Below are positions 1 to 11,200 of a stretch of 64,000 nt of DNA, in pieces; the stretch's first letter is position 1; each line of letters begins with the position of its first letter. Source of the stretch: Okapia johnstoni. Its lineage: Eukaryota; Chordata; Mammalia; Artiodactyla; Giraffidae. Location: contig CM044305.1 of NCBI GenBank assembly GCA_024291935.2, positions 93,860,397 through 93,924,396 of the forward strand, read 5' to 3'. Made by a program: the position numbers and the translations under genes. The notes under the pieces are model-generated. The model searched no databases and was not told the DNA's origin. It saw only the letters and a list, made by a program, of their open reading frames with translations.

Positions 1-1149
1 GGTCATCACAATGCTCCATCCCTGAGCATCCGTCCCATGCATAGAACATGGAATGGTGTTCTGCTTCACATATGACAATATACATGTTTCAATGTTATTG
101 TCCCAGAACGTCCCACCCTCACCTTCTTCCTCAGAGTCCACAGGACTGTTCTATGCATCTGTGTCTCTTATTCTGTCTCGCATATAGGGTTACCGTTACC
201 ATCTTTCAAATTCCATATACATGCATTAGTATACTGTATTGGTGCTTTTCTTTCTGGCTCACTTCACTCTGTATAATGGGCTCCAGTTTCATCCATCTCA
301 ATAGAACCGATTCAAATGTATTTTTTTAATGGCTGAGTAATATTCCATTGTGTATATGTACCACAGCTTCCTTATCCATTCATCTGCCGATGGACATCTA
401 GGTTGCTTCCATGTCCTGGCTATTGTAAACAGTGCTGCGATGAACATTGGGGTACACGCGTCTCTTTCATTTCTGGTTTCCTCAGTGTGTATGCCCAGCA
501 GTGGGATTGCTGGGTCATATGGCAGTTCTAGTCCCAGTTTTTTAAGGAATCTCCACACTGTCCTCCATAGTGGCTGTACTAGTTTGCATTCCCACCAACA
601 GTGTAAGAGGGTTCCCTTTTCTCCACACCCTCTCCAGCATTTATTGCTTGTAGACTTTTGGATAGCAGCCATTCTGACTGGTGTGTAATGGTACCTCATT
701 GTGGTTTTGATTTGCATTTCTCTAATAATGAGTGATGTTGAGCATCTTTTCATGTGTTTGTTAGCCATCTGTATGTCTTCTTTGGAGAAATGTCTGTTTA
801 GTTCTTTGGCCCATTTTTTGATTGGGTCGTTTATTTTTCTGGAATTCAGCTGCAGGAGTTGCTTGTATATTTTTGAGATTAATTGTTTGTCTGTTGCTTC
901 GTTTGCTATTATTTTCTCCCATTCTGAAGGCTGTCTTTTCACCTTGCTCATAGTTTCCTTTGTTGTGCAAAAGCTTTTAATTTTGATTATGTCCCATTTG
1001 TTTATTTTTGCTTTTATTTCCAATATTCTTGGGGGTGGGTCATGGAGGATCCTGCTGTGATTTATGTCGGAGAGTGTTTTGCCTATGTTTTCCTCTAGGA
1101 GTTTTATAGTTTCTGGTCTTACGTTTAGATCTTTAATCCATTTTGAGTT
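1..1149 (-). mobile_element. LINE-1 (ruminant L1), 3' part, cut by the window edge
   Basis: Read on the minus strand this is the end of L1 ORF2 followed by 3' sequence that runs off the left edge. The ORF2 part is open without a stop for about 284 codons, so the copy is fairly young. Its internal end is abrupt at about 1149, where BovB sequence in the same orientation begins. That is expected if a 5'-truncated L1 landed in an older BovB. The poly(A) tail and TSD would lie left of the window. Family assignment rests on recognising the ORF2 C-terminal protein; the subfamily is not determined. Confidence 0.93.
298..1149 (-). pseudogene. L1 ORF2 protein, C-terminal fragment
   Basis: In L1, ORF2 encodes the endonuclease/reverse transcriptase that copies L1 RNA at the target site. 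Only the C-terminal region after the RT domain is here. The frame is open from the BovB junction at 1149 to a stop at 298. Counting from the TTG codon at 1023, a cysteine motif is visible at residues Cys129, Cys133, His141 and Cys146 (Cx3Cx7Hx4C), the spacing of the L1 ORF2 zinc-knuckle-like motif. The usual C-terminal tail is missing: after YSAIKK the frame shifts in a run of A (T on the plus strand, near 321-328) and ends after a few aberrant residues. There is no RT or endonuclease domain, so it cannot act as an enzyme. Confidence 0.9.
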
Positions 1150-1661
1150 TGGCGTTCAGCTTTCTTCATAGTCCAACTCTCATATCCATACATGACCACT
1201 GGAAAAACCATAGCCTTGACTAGATGGATCTTTGTTGGCAAAGTAATGTCTCTGCTTTTTAATACGCTGTCTAGGTTTGTCATAACTTTTCTTCCAAGGA
1301 GCAAGTGTCTTTTAATTTCATGGCTGAAATCACCATCTGCAGTGATTTTGGAGCCCCCCAAAATAAAGTCAGTCACTGTTGCCACTGTTTCCCCATCTAT
1401 TTGCCATGGAGTGATGGGACCAGATGCCATGATTTTTGTTTTCTGAATGTTGAGCTTTAAGCCAACATTTTCACTCTCCTCTTTCACTTTCATCAAGAGG
1501 CTCTTAAGTTCTTCATCGCTTTCTGTCATAAGGGTAGTGTCATCTGCATATCTGAGGTTGTTGATATTTCTCCCAGCAATCTTGATTCCAGCTTGTGCTT
1601 CATCCAGCCCAGCGTTTCTCATGATGTACTCTGCATATAAGTTAAATAAGCAGAGTGACAA
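1125..1661 (-). pseudogene. BovB reverse transcriptase fragment retaining YADD
   Basis: A 178-codon open frame from BovB ORF2. The RT catalytic box Tyr-Ala-Asp-Asp is intact at 1539-1550 (residues 38-41). It is followed by the region seen in all BovB copies, with IMASGPIT, SKITADGDFSHEIKR and the VMYGYESWT block. One block reads DFILGGSKI where the other copy at 41.4 kb reads DFIFLGSKI. The last residues are read-through into the neighbouring L1. Upstream RT motifs and the endonuclease are absent, so this is a remnant, though the least damaged BovB frame in the window. Confidence 0.85.
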
Positions 1662-1733
1662 TATATAGCCTTGATGTACTCCTTTCCCTATTTGGAACCA
1701 GTCTGTTTTCCCATGTCCAGTTCTAACTGTTAA
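1150..1733 (-). mobile_element. BovB (RTE) LINE fragment with RT core
   Basis: Minus-strand BovB covering the reverse transcriptase region from just before the YADD box through the conserved MASGPIT...SKITADGDF block. It stops at 1150, before the BovB 3' end, where L1 takes over. The missing BovB 3' end, about 400 bp, is expected left of the window if the L1 inserted into this copy. The right end merges into an old L1 3' tail near 1734. Confidence 0.93.
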
Positions 1734-1985
1734 ACAACATTTCTGTAAATCTAAAATTATTCACAAATAAAAAAATTTAAAAACAGACAAACGATTTGAG
1801 TAGATATGTCACCCAAGTTGTACAAATGGCCAACAAACACCTGAAAAGATGCTCAAATGCATTAGCCATTGCTGGTGGGAGTGTAAAGTGGTATGGGTAC
1901 TGTGCAAAACCGGCACTTTCTCAAACAGCTACACATGAATCACCCTATGACCCAGCAATTCCACCACCCAACAATATTTGGTTAA
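1734..1985 (+). mobile_element. Old L1 fragments, sense orientation
   Basis: Positions 1738-1785 resemble an L1 3' tail ending in A-rich sequence. Positions 1800-1970 match L1 ORF2 (the aatggccaacaaacacctga segment, then ttgctggtgggagtgtaaa, then ctatgacccagcaattcc) with internal deletions. Much more diverged than the L1 at the window start. Confidence 0.7.
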
Positions 1986-2074
1986 TGTCACGTGAAGTAT
2001 TATGACTAATTTTATTTTGACTTTCCACAACCAGGGTTATGGATTTGACAAAGATCTGCAGAGAGATGGCAAGT

Positions 2075-2330
2075 AAAGTCATTGGTGTGGAGGAGTTCCC
2101 CTAGGTTTCTGGCTTTAGTAATGGAGTGGATGAGAGTTCTCCCTATTAAGATGGGGAAGACTGTAGAAGAAGAGGCTTTGGGAGAGAATGCAATTCAGGA
2201 ATTTTCTTTTGGGTTGTTAAGTTGGAGATAGCTGTAAAGGAATGTTAAATACAGAGTTAGACATATGAGACTGGAGAGATCCGGTTGCAAATATCATCTT
2301 TGGGGTAAAGTTGTATCAGTCTACATTAAG
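2075..2330 (-). mobile_element. L2 LINE fragment, antisense
   Basis: Contains the antisense L2 signature 'gtttctggctttagtaatgg' followed by 'agatggggaagactg' and 'gttaagttggaga'. Old and diverged; ends are approximate. Confidence 0.65.
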
Positions 2331-3090
2331 CCCACACTATCCAGAAACATGTTCTATTTGCTACGACTCCTTTAGGGAGGTGATGTTTCTGGCACCATGA
2401 GGTTTGGTTTAAGGTTCTTTTTCCCTGCTGTATAGTGACTATTCAGATGGTGTTGTCTGCAACATGAAGCACAGTGTCATGGTCACTACATCTGAGATGA
2501 CTGCTTTCTTAAGGCATTTTCAACCTGCTAATAATGGTGATTCTCCATCTCTATGCTCAGTCTGAGGGAAGAATTTTGCTGACTGCGATTTGAAGCTGCC
2601 ATCAATTTTAAGGTGAGTGTAGATAACACGGCATAGTCCACCTGGGGTGGGGCTTAGCTTGAGGGTTGACTTCCTACTCCTGGATATTGTAGGTGGACCT
2701 CACAGCCACTGTGGGCAGTGTCGCCTTTTAGGCAAATCCATCACCAGCACAGTCCCTCCCACAGGACAAAACATAGACCCTTAAAGAAGAGTGGCTCTTC
2801 AGTTCTGAGACTCTCTTTATAGAATAGAATGGCTCCTGGTGTTGTCATAACCAGTCTGAATTGTCTTGGACAGGGGAGGCTGGGAAAGATGGTTTTATCA
2901 TTCCTGAAACAGAGGTCTGGTAGGAGAGTTGAACCAAAGTGGTCAAAAGCAACAGGCTTAGGAGAGGTGTGAAACTAACTAATACATGTTATTGTAAACT
3001 GAAAGAAAATTCCTATAAAGAAGACTATTGATAACATTTGAATAAGGGCTGTCTACATACTAGATAATATCAGTGTTAAACTTCCTGCAT
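2331..3090. other. Unassigned non-coding stretch
   Basis: No open frame longer than about 60 codons, no repeat family I recognise, and no RNA gene. Base composition is like the surrounding unique DNA. Confidence 0.5.
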
Positions 3091-3268
3091 GTGTGTGAAG
3101 TAGCTTCAGTTGTGTCCGACTCTTGCGACACTGTGGACCGTACCTGCCAGGCTCCTCTATCCATGGGTTTCTGCAGGCAAGAATACTGAAGTAGGTTGCC
3201 ATGCCTTCCTCCAGGGAATCTTCCCAACCCAGGGATCGAACCCATGTCTTATGTCTCCTGTTGGCATG
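3091..3268 (-). mobile_element. Bov-tA-type SINE, diverged
   Basis: Antisense copy: the BovB-derived tail (tgtccgactcttgcgacac) comes first and the tRNA-derived head (cagggatcgaacccatgtc, the B box) last. The distal tRNA part is truncated near 'ttggcatgca'. No convincing TSD. Confidence 0.85.
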
Positions 3269-3732
3269 CATAGAAAGAGAGAGACTGAGGGAGAGGTTTT
3301 GGATGCCAAGTGTGCCAAAATGTTAACCATTAATCAATCTACGTGAAAGGTAAAAGTTCCCTATACTATACTAGGACGTTTTCTGTAACTTTGAAAGTTT
3401 TTTCAAAATAAAATGTTGGAGGTTGAAATAAAGCAAAGCAAGAAGTTGGCTTAGGAAGCCAGGAAACCTGGGTTAGGGAAAGAGAATCTGATGAAAACAT
3501 CAAGGGGTCTGGGGTAACTGCTCAGAGTAGGTTTTCTCTGATTTGTGTTCTTGATATGTCTGCAAGTGAGCTCGGTGTGAGTGAGCAAACCCAAGGTGTC
3601 TCAGAATTGAATCGCTTGTGAGGGTGCAGTTTGGCTAACTATTTCACAGTCTGCTGGTGAGCATTGAACCTGATGTACTTTTCTAAATTCTTTTCCAGAA
3701 ACAAAGCATCAGGAAGGCTAACTGTCCAGAAC

Positions 3733-3764
<32 letters not shown>

Positions 3765-3771
3765 ATCTCTG
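3269..3771. repeat. Unassigned stretch with a (TG)n microsatellite at 3733-3758
   Basis: About twelve TG units at 3733-3758, potentially length-polymorphic. The rest of the stretch shows no recognisable feature. Confidence 0.75.
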
Positions 3772-4002
3772 TTTTTATTTTTCTCAGCTTTATTGATAAA
3801 AATTAATCAATAAAATACATAAAAATCACACATATATAAGATGTACAACATAGTGTGTTGATATGTATGTGTATTGCAAAATGAGTTCCACAACCAGTCT
3901 ACTTAACATGTCTTTCATTTCACCTTTTGGGGGGGGTTCAGTAAGAACACTTAGGATCTCCTTTTTTGGGGGCAAATCTCAAGTATACAATGCAGTATTC
4001 GC
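3772..4002 (-). mobile_element. Old L1 fragment, antisense
   Basis: Resembles antisense L1M sequence: 'tttctcagctttattgata', 'aagatgtacaacatagtgtg' and 'caagtatacaatgcagtatt' are in the expected order. A SINE sits directly at its right end. Confidence 0.6.
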
Positions 4003-4214
4003 TGTGTGTGTGCTCAGTCATGTCCCACTCTACAACCACATGAACTGTAGCTCACCAGACTCCTCTGTCCATGGAATTTTCCAGGCAAGAATACTGGAGC
4101 AGGTTGCCATTCCCTACTCTAGAAGATCTTCCCAACCCAGAGATTGAAACCACTCTCCTGTGTCTCCCGCATTGACAGGCAGATTCTTTATGCCTGAGCC
4201 GCTTGGGAAGCCCA
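4003..4214 (-). mobile_element. Bov-tA-type SINE
   Basis: Complete antisense copy from 'gtgctcagtcatgtcccac' to 'gccgcttgggaagcc'. Moderately diverged. Confidence 0.9.
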
Positions 4215-4540
4215 TTGTTGGCTATGCCTTTGTTGAAATGTAATTCCGTTTCTCTTTGTTAATATGTGTAGTACACACACATGAAACTCAAAGCACAAAC
4301 TCTTCCTGGGTATACAAATTTTTGAGTTACTATCCTAGAGGTGGCCACTGAAGCCTAGAGAGTATATAAAACGCAAAGATCAGGGAACCTGCAGTAGAAC
4401 CCCAGAAGGTCCAATAGTCACGGAGTAGCCAATAAAGGAGACCAAAAAGGAATCCCGTATAGGTACGGAGAGAGTTGACAACTTTCCAGAGAGGAAAATG
4501 CTTCAAGGAGAATGGAGAGGCCAACAGTCTAGAGCTGCCT
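4215..4540. other. Unassigned non-coding stretch
   Basis: No feature recognised. A 76-codon minus-strand frame here has no recognisable domain. Confidence 0.4.
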
Positions 4541-4740
4541 TGACCAATATGTTTAGCCACTAGCCATAACTAGATCATCTTTAAATAAAATTAAAAATTT
4601 AGTCCTTAGTCATAGTAGCCACATTTCAAGTGCTCAGGAGTCATGTAGGCTTAGTGGCTACTGTATCAGACATTAGGAATATATGACAGTTTCATCACTG
4701 AAGAAACTTCTTTTGGATGGCACTGGGCTAAAAAATCAAA
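4541..4740. mobile_element. Probable hAT-type DNA transposon remnant
   Basis: Contains the 'tagccacatttcaagtgctca' and 'taggcttagtggctactgta' segments of a common mammalian non-autonomous DNA element. I cannot name the family with certainty. The ends are not resolved. Confidence 0.45.
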
Positions 4741-4769
4741 CAAGACAAGGACCATAACGTGTCCAGTGG

Positions 4770-5250
4770 AATTAGTGATGGGTCTTGGTGAGAGCAGTTT
4801 CAGTAGAGTTGATGGGAGCAAAGGCCTGAATGAGAAGTCAATGGAGCTGAGGAGATGGAGGTAATAAAATTAGACAGCTTCTTCAGGAACCTGGGGGAGT
4901 GGAAACCAGATCTGGTGTAATGACTGAATGAGGAGGCTTGGATGTGGAGATGGTTGATTTACATGAGAGAGTACACAATCATTAAAGCCAGGTTTCAGAG
5001 AAGCTAGAGAGGCTGGGACTCAGAGCTTGGGTGGGAAGACTGGCCTCAGAAAGGGATTATTTTCTTCCATTTTAACAGGAGAGGATGGGCAGAACCGTAG
5101 GTAGGTCTGTAGATTTGGTGGTGGGAAGTTCAGGTAATTTCCATCTGAAGCTTTAAATTTTGTATTTGAATTTGAGTATGAGTTCATTTGCTCAGAGTGA
5201 AGTGTAAAGCGGCTGTATGACTAGGAGGTATGAAGAGAATGAAGGCTTGA
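4770..5250 (-). mobile_element. Old LINE (L2-like) fragment, antisense
   Basis: Resembles antisense ancient LINE sequence, notably 'gtagatttggtggtgggaag' preceded by 'ggagaggatgggcaga'. Strongly diverged and interrupted. Confidence 0.45.
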
Positions 5251-5292
5251 AATTACTTCTGTGGAAAGTAGGAGAGAGAGCAATGGCTAGAG

Positions 5293-5485
5293 CCTTGGTT
5301 CTCAAACTTGAATGTGCATTAGAATGCCCTGGAGGGCTTGATAAAAAACACGGAGAGTGCTGGGCCCCACAACCCCAGAGGGTCTGACTCAGTAGGTCTG
5401 AGGTGAGCTGGGAATTTGCATTTCTAATAGGCTTCCAGATAGTGCTGATACTGCTGTTTCAGGGACCACATTTTGAGAATCACAG
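5293..5485 (+). mobile_element. MER5A-type hAT (Charlie) element
   Basis: Both ends are recognisable as a terminal inverted repeat: 'ttggttctcaaacttg' on the left and 'tttgagaatcacag' on the right. The interior has 'ctgggccccacaaccccag' and 'aatttgcatttctaa'. At about 190 bp this is near full length for the non-autonomous element. The flanking octamers match at only 4 of 8 bases, so the TSD has decayed. Confidence 0.85.
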
Positions 5486-6474
5486 GGTTTGCTAAACGAC
5501 ACTGATGTGGACCAAACACTTTGATGGTGTTGGTAGGGCACAGTGTAGGGATAGTCAGAAAGGTGTTCAATTGTAGAGAATGCCAGAGGGCTGACTAGAG
5601 GAACAATAGTAAGAGTATTGGTAGAACAGGATGTTTAATTAGAAGTTTTGACCAAGGCATCAAGTCACAATAGATATTGAAGTGATTAGTAAGACAGGCT
5701 ACCTTGTATGAATTTCAAAGCAGAGAACCAATAACTGACTTCAAAAAACTCTTAAACCCTTCACCCACAGGAAGGATAGAAAAAGATCTGGCTGTTGGAG
5801 ATTAGGGGAGGATTTGTAAGGAAGATTTCTTTCAAGAGGGCTGTGCTGTGAGCTCCCATCCCCAAGGCGGGGTGGAAGGTGTTTCTCCTGCTACATCAAG
5901 TCAGGAGAGAGGAAATTTCAAGAGATCACTTAATATGTGTCCCCTGCAGTGAGGGAGACAGGATGAAATGGCATTTGACTCTCACCTGGAAAATAGAAGA
6001 GGCTGGCCAGTGCTCTAAAAAAGAGAAACTGCTGCTGTGTTAAGATACACCTGCACTCCCAGAGGCTGCCAGAGCCAGGCATGTGTGAGGTATACCCCAG
6101 GGATCAGACGAGGCCCGCACATTCATGAGAGATCTGCAAGCTGGAGGTCCTTTGCAATGCGGGGCCTCACAAACGTCCATGAAATCACAGAAGCATCCAC
6201 GAAAGAGTCAATTTTAAACACCTGCTGGTGAAAAGCCAATTTACAACAGTAACAGGAAAGAACTTCCTGTCTCCCTTACCTCTTTTTCATCTTCTTGCTT
6301 TGGCTCTGAACTAGTGTCACCAGCTACAGAAAATAAAAATGCAGGATGCCTGGTTAAATATGAATTTGAAATAAACAGTGAACACCTCTTTAGTCTGTGA
6401 CTTACTTCTATTAATTCCATGACTTCTATTAGTCCAACTTTACTGATTACATTTGTTTATGCAAGAGAAATAAA
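5486..6474. other. Unassigned non-coding stretch
   Basis: No gene. Positions 6310-6440 look like a diverged interspersed repeat ('tggttaaatatgaatttgaa' motif) that I cannot name. Confidence 0.4.
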
Positions 6475-6960
6475 TCCAGAAGCCTGTATACCAAACTGCT
6501 AACAGTGCTTATTTCTGGTATCATCATGAAGTTATACATTCAGCTCTCAATTTTGTTTGAATTATTATAAATATGAATCACTTTGATAATCAAAATCAGT
6601 AAATATCTTTTAAAACTTTTTCACTTAGTATTCTGTGAATATGTTTCCATGTTAGTATTCTTCTCAAAGAATTCAAGACCCTGATTTAGGTTTCTTATAT
6701 TTTATTAATATAAAAATATTACAATGAAATCCTTGTAGTTTAATCTTGTGCACATCTTTGTTACCTTAGGATATATTCCTAGAAATGGAATTAGACCAAA
6801 GTTAATGTGTACTTTTAAGCTTAACAAACTTCACTCTTAAAAGGCTATTTGTGTACCTCTACTATAGGTAATTATCAATATGTATCTCATTGTTTCTATT
6901 GTCTTTTATTATTAGTGAAAAATATTTTTTCAAGTGTTTCTTGACCATTTATATTTTCAA
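6475..6960. mobile_element. AT-rich stretch, probably degraded L1 3' sequence
   Basis: Pieces such as 'accaaactgctaacagtgct' and 'tattcctagaaatggaatta' resemble L1M 3' sequence. Orientation and ends are unclear. Confidence 0.4.
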
Positions 6961-7084
6961 ATTAGTCTGATGGATCTAACAAATGGATATTAACTTGGTG
7001 TTTTTTTCTAGCAGGATTTTCCTGTACATCATGTTGACTTTTATCAACTCCGGTTCCCTGTAAGATGCACACTCACACACACAC

Positions 7085-7310
7085 AACTGTTTGACTGCTC
7101 ATTACCCAGTCAATAAATGCTTGTTGAATGCATGAGTACATGAATGAATTATTTAAAGGATCTGGCCAAAGGAAACCCTTCTGGGTGTTTTACTATTGAC
7201 TTTTTCATGATTTATTCACTCACTCAACAAACAGTTATGGAGTGCCTACTGTGTACATGGCTCAATGCTACGCCATTTAGAAATTAATAATGAACATCGG
7301 GAATAGTTTC
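7085..7310. mobile_element. Two L2/MIR-type 3' ends in opposite orientation
   Basis: 'tcaataaatgcttgttgaat' at 7110-7129 is an L2 3' terminus in sense. 'caacaaacagttatggagtg' followed by 'cctactgtgtacatgg' at about 7226-7262 is antisense. Both are short remnants. Confidence 0.55.
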
Positions 7311-8141
7311 AATAAATAAACTAAAACCAGTGAATCACAAATATTCCAGTACTATCTTGTCTGTATATCACCTTCAGAGAAATGAGTCTGTCAAAATTGG
7401 TAAATATTCTAGGTACTTTGAGATTTATACACTTAAAAATTGTAAGTGGCTGTTGATGGAAATATTTCTGCGAGGTATTGTATGTCTGTGGTTTTTAAAA
7501 TCTGGTGCTCCATAGATGGAACTAGAAATGGATGGGCCTTTTGCTATAAAAATGTTTTTGAGCTCTTTCCAGGTTGCTAGACAACAATCGTATTGTAGTA
7601 TTGCTGGTATCATATGACTATGAAGTTTTAGACAAGAGAACCCCAACCATGAGTTTGGCCCCCACCAATAGCTCTTTAAGGCTGATAGATTTTTAAGCCA
7701 GTTTTTCTATCATACTGTTAATAGGATTTTCTGAAGAAAGCCATTTCTGACATCCCCTAATTCATGTTCTTTAGAGATTTTCTCATCAATATGTAAACCC
7801 ATCAGCTCCACGGAGCAGTAAGGGGTTTCCCCTGTCCCCATCCCGCTGTGGTGGTTATAAGCTTCCAGGGAAATGAATCCTAGATCTTCTTCAGCACATG
7901 TTTGGAGTCCTCTTTCTTAAGCAGATGAGGAGCCTGCATTTTCGTATCAGTAATGGAGTCCTGAACCTGAAATTGCAATGAGGAAGAGAGAAGAGAACCA
8001 AAATAATGTTTTAGGTAGGTTCAGACACAGCTGATGTGAGTGGGAAATAAAACTGTGTTGTTAGAAGAAAATCGTCCAGATTAAGGGTCTTGGTGCTTTT
8101 GACTGGAAATTCTGACAGAGGACATTTGAGCATGGTAGATT
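7311..8141. other. Unassigned non-coding stretch
   Basis: No recognised element. Short frames on either strand lack domains. Confidence 0.4.
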
Positions 8142-8247
8142 CTGTTTTAAATTAATTTTTATTGGCATATAGTTGCTTTACAATGTTGTGTTAGTTAATA
8201 ACTGCTGTACAGCAAAGTGAATCAGCTATATGTTAACATATATCACC
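8142..8247 (-). mobile_element. Short L1 3' end, antisense
   Basis: Starts with the A-rich L1 tail in antisense and continues 'atagttgctttacaatgttg', then 'gctgtacagcaaagtgaatc'. It is the same L1 3' sequence found at 26964 and 61492. Strongly 5'-truncated. Confidence 0.8.
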
Positions 8248-11200
8248 TCTTGCAAGTGTCTTGTTTGTGCCACATTTAACAGCCCTTCAGTGTTGTTGAA
8301 ACACCTCTTTCTTCTGACAGTGTACTGTGAGGATGTGGGGGTAGGGGAGGGGGAACAATTCAGGGACCGCTGTGGGAAAATGCCCAGAGCCAGGTAAGTG
8401 CAGAAGGCTGAGGGAGAGGAGGGAGTGCACTGGGCCACGCGGTGCAGTGGCCGCAGGGATGAACAGGAAGTGCTTTTTGCCAACAACCGTCACCACCTCC
8501 AAAACAACAAAGAATAAAGTCTTTCCTTACAGATGATTCCACCTGCCTTTGACACCAGGAGCCACACATCCGGCTTGCCAGTGTTTCATTGAAATGGCCG
8601 CCTGTGTGGAGTTCAGAGGGGAAAATAATGAAGTAGGTTTTGCCTCTTCCCTTTTACAGTAGCCTCCACAAGAGTATACATTTGACAATGGCCAAAGTCT
8701 GTTTGTGAAAAAGAACCTCTGAGCGGAGATACAGCACCTAAGACCAAAGACCTTAATTTTGCCTCAAATTTTGGCTATACTGTTTCTATAGAGACCAAAG
8801 GGAAGCTTTGGCTCCCCCACTCAGCTATTAAAGTTTAGTGCATTGAAAACTGTCTTCATGCTGTGATACCCTTTCAGGGAGGAGAATAGGGTCTGAACTA
8901 ATCCATGAAAGTTGTCATGCTATGAACTAGTAGTCAAGCTTTTTCCTTTCAATTGAATCTAAAACTATACTGTACTTCACACTTGATTGGTCCTTCAGAT
9001 GGAAGGATTCAATATCCCTGCTGGAAATCAGCTCGTCTTCTTCACACAGTGCTGTTGAACGTGGAAAGAACTTATTTCTGAGGCATAATTACCAGCTCTA
9101 ACGTATGAAAAGTCGTAAGGTTATTTAATTTTCTTCCTTTTCTTAAATTCTGGTCAAACTCTTTAAAATGCTAACTTTTATTTCCTCCTTTGACAAGCTT
9201 GTTTACCAGACTGTGTCTCCATGCTTGGGCTTGTTGTTTGTCAACAGATGTTGGGATCTATACATGCTCACCAGCCTTTCTTTCCTCAGGATGATAGACA
9301 GACATACAGCATAAATGTATCGAAGACAAAAAAAATATCTTCTGAATGCAGCTGTCAGCGAGCCATTGAATGTCCTGTAGCAAAGGTAATGGGTCACTTA
9401 TTTACCATGAAGACTGGGACGAGAACCTGAGGAATTTGAGCAGTGCTATGCCAATTGTCTAAGGGAAAGGACGTTTTTCCTTTCCCACTCAAAGAGTTAG
9501 CTTTGTTTGTTTGCACATGTTTTAGATCAATAACTGGTAATAGTAAAGGCAGAACAAAAGCTCTAATAACCATGAACCATCTGCAGTGTGAATCGACATT
9601 TTCCAAGTTAAACACTACAGTCTTGTGAATGAATACATACAGTGTATATGATTTGTTTTAATTGAAAAAAAATGCCTTGATCTAGCTACACCAAAAGGGG
9701 GCACCAGGGTATTAAAGAAGTCATCATGTTTTGGGAGGCTATAAATGAAATTAAGTGAAGTTTGCAGAGATTTTTAGTATAATTAATATGTACATGATTT
9801 TTAAACTCTGTTATTCTAAAATGTCGGTTGGGTGGTTTCAAGGATTTTGGTAAAACTGTTTTGATATCTCAGTGGAATTTTCTATCAGTTTGGGGTGATT
9901 TCTTTGGAGTTTGATGGCATAAATGTAAGAAGGAACATATTTTACTTGATGAAAAATAATATAAAGAAAACTCACATATATGTCACCTTAAAATTCCATC
10001 GATATTAATACCCATGATATTTTTCATTGAAATTTTGCTATATTCTGTGTTTAAAATAGAAGTTTATCTCATCTTTGTTGTCTAAGACAGTAAATATAAG
10101 AGTATTTGTTTTTATGTATGTGTGTCTAGGTGGAAAATATTCAGCATTCTATATTGGCTTTCTGACAGAAGGATACAGAAAGTGGGGACATGGAGGTTAT
10201 GGCAAATAGTAGCTAATTGAGTGCCATTCCTCCAAGAATCCAGAAGGAGTAAATAAAGAGAATAGAAAGCATTTTCTGGAAATATTTTTAAATTATACAT
10301 TTTGGTTACCCTGTGTGTTATTTTTGTGATTCCAGTAAAAAGAATTCAGTGGAAGAAAATAGGGAGAGACAATATTCTTAATGAGGTTGTAAATATATGC
10401 AATGCAACTAGATGCCTCTTCTGCTTTAATGTCACCTATGAGAAGTAAAAAGCAGTTCCATTTCTAATTTTGTTAATTATTAAGTGCTATTTATATTGTT
10501 TTCCCCATCACTCTGATCCTGTTTCCCTTTCCCTACCCCACATGAAATACAGACCTTTTATATGTAATCAAATCTGAACTGGTTGGTTAGCTAATAATTC
10601 CTCTTAAAAATGGAAATCAGTGCCTGTATGATCCTGTTTTCTCTGTATAGCTCTACCATTTCTAAAGATGGCTGCAATCTGAACAAAATGGGTTGTCTAG
10701 CTGTAAATGTATTTTAAAATATGGCAATACTAAAAAAAAAAGTTATCAACACCAAAAATATGGCAATACTGAGAAGTTTTTTATTACTCTTATTTATTTG
10801 AAATAAAACAGAATAGGATTATTGAATTTCATGCCTTTTTCTTATCAACAGTGTAGTGATTAACATGTATAAAAATGTCCACTCAAAGGCAGGGAAAGAA
10901 AGTTACTATCGATTTCTGTTTGTGGGGGTTCTCCCCACATGTATTAGAGAGGATGTTTGGCTTGATCTTGAAATATTTAAAATGTGATCAACAAACACTG
11001 CTCCCTCTAACTGGATATTTTCAAAGTTGTCATTTTTAAAATAGTAGTTGTTTAGTTAATAACAATCGCATTATATTATGTCTGCTTTAAGAAATTAATA
11101 GTCTTTAGTGGCACTAAAAAAGATAAGTCCTGTTTTCAGGGTAATGCTTTGTAACTTACCTATGTATAAAATATCACATATATATATAGATAGATATTCA

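Noticed and set aside
350..1060. Plus-strand frames of 112 and 119 codons
   Set aside because: Shadows of the L1 ORF2 frame on the minus strand.
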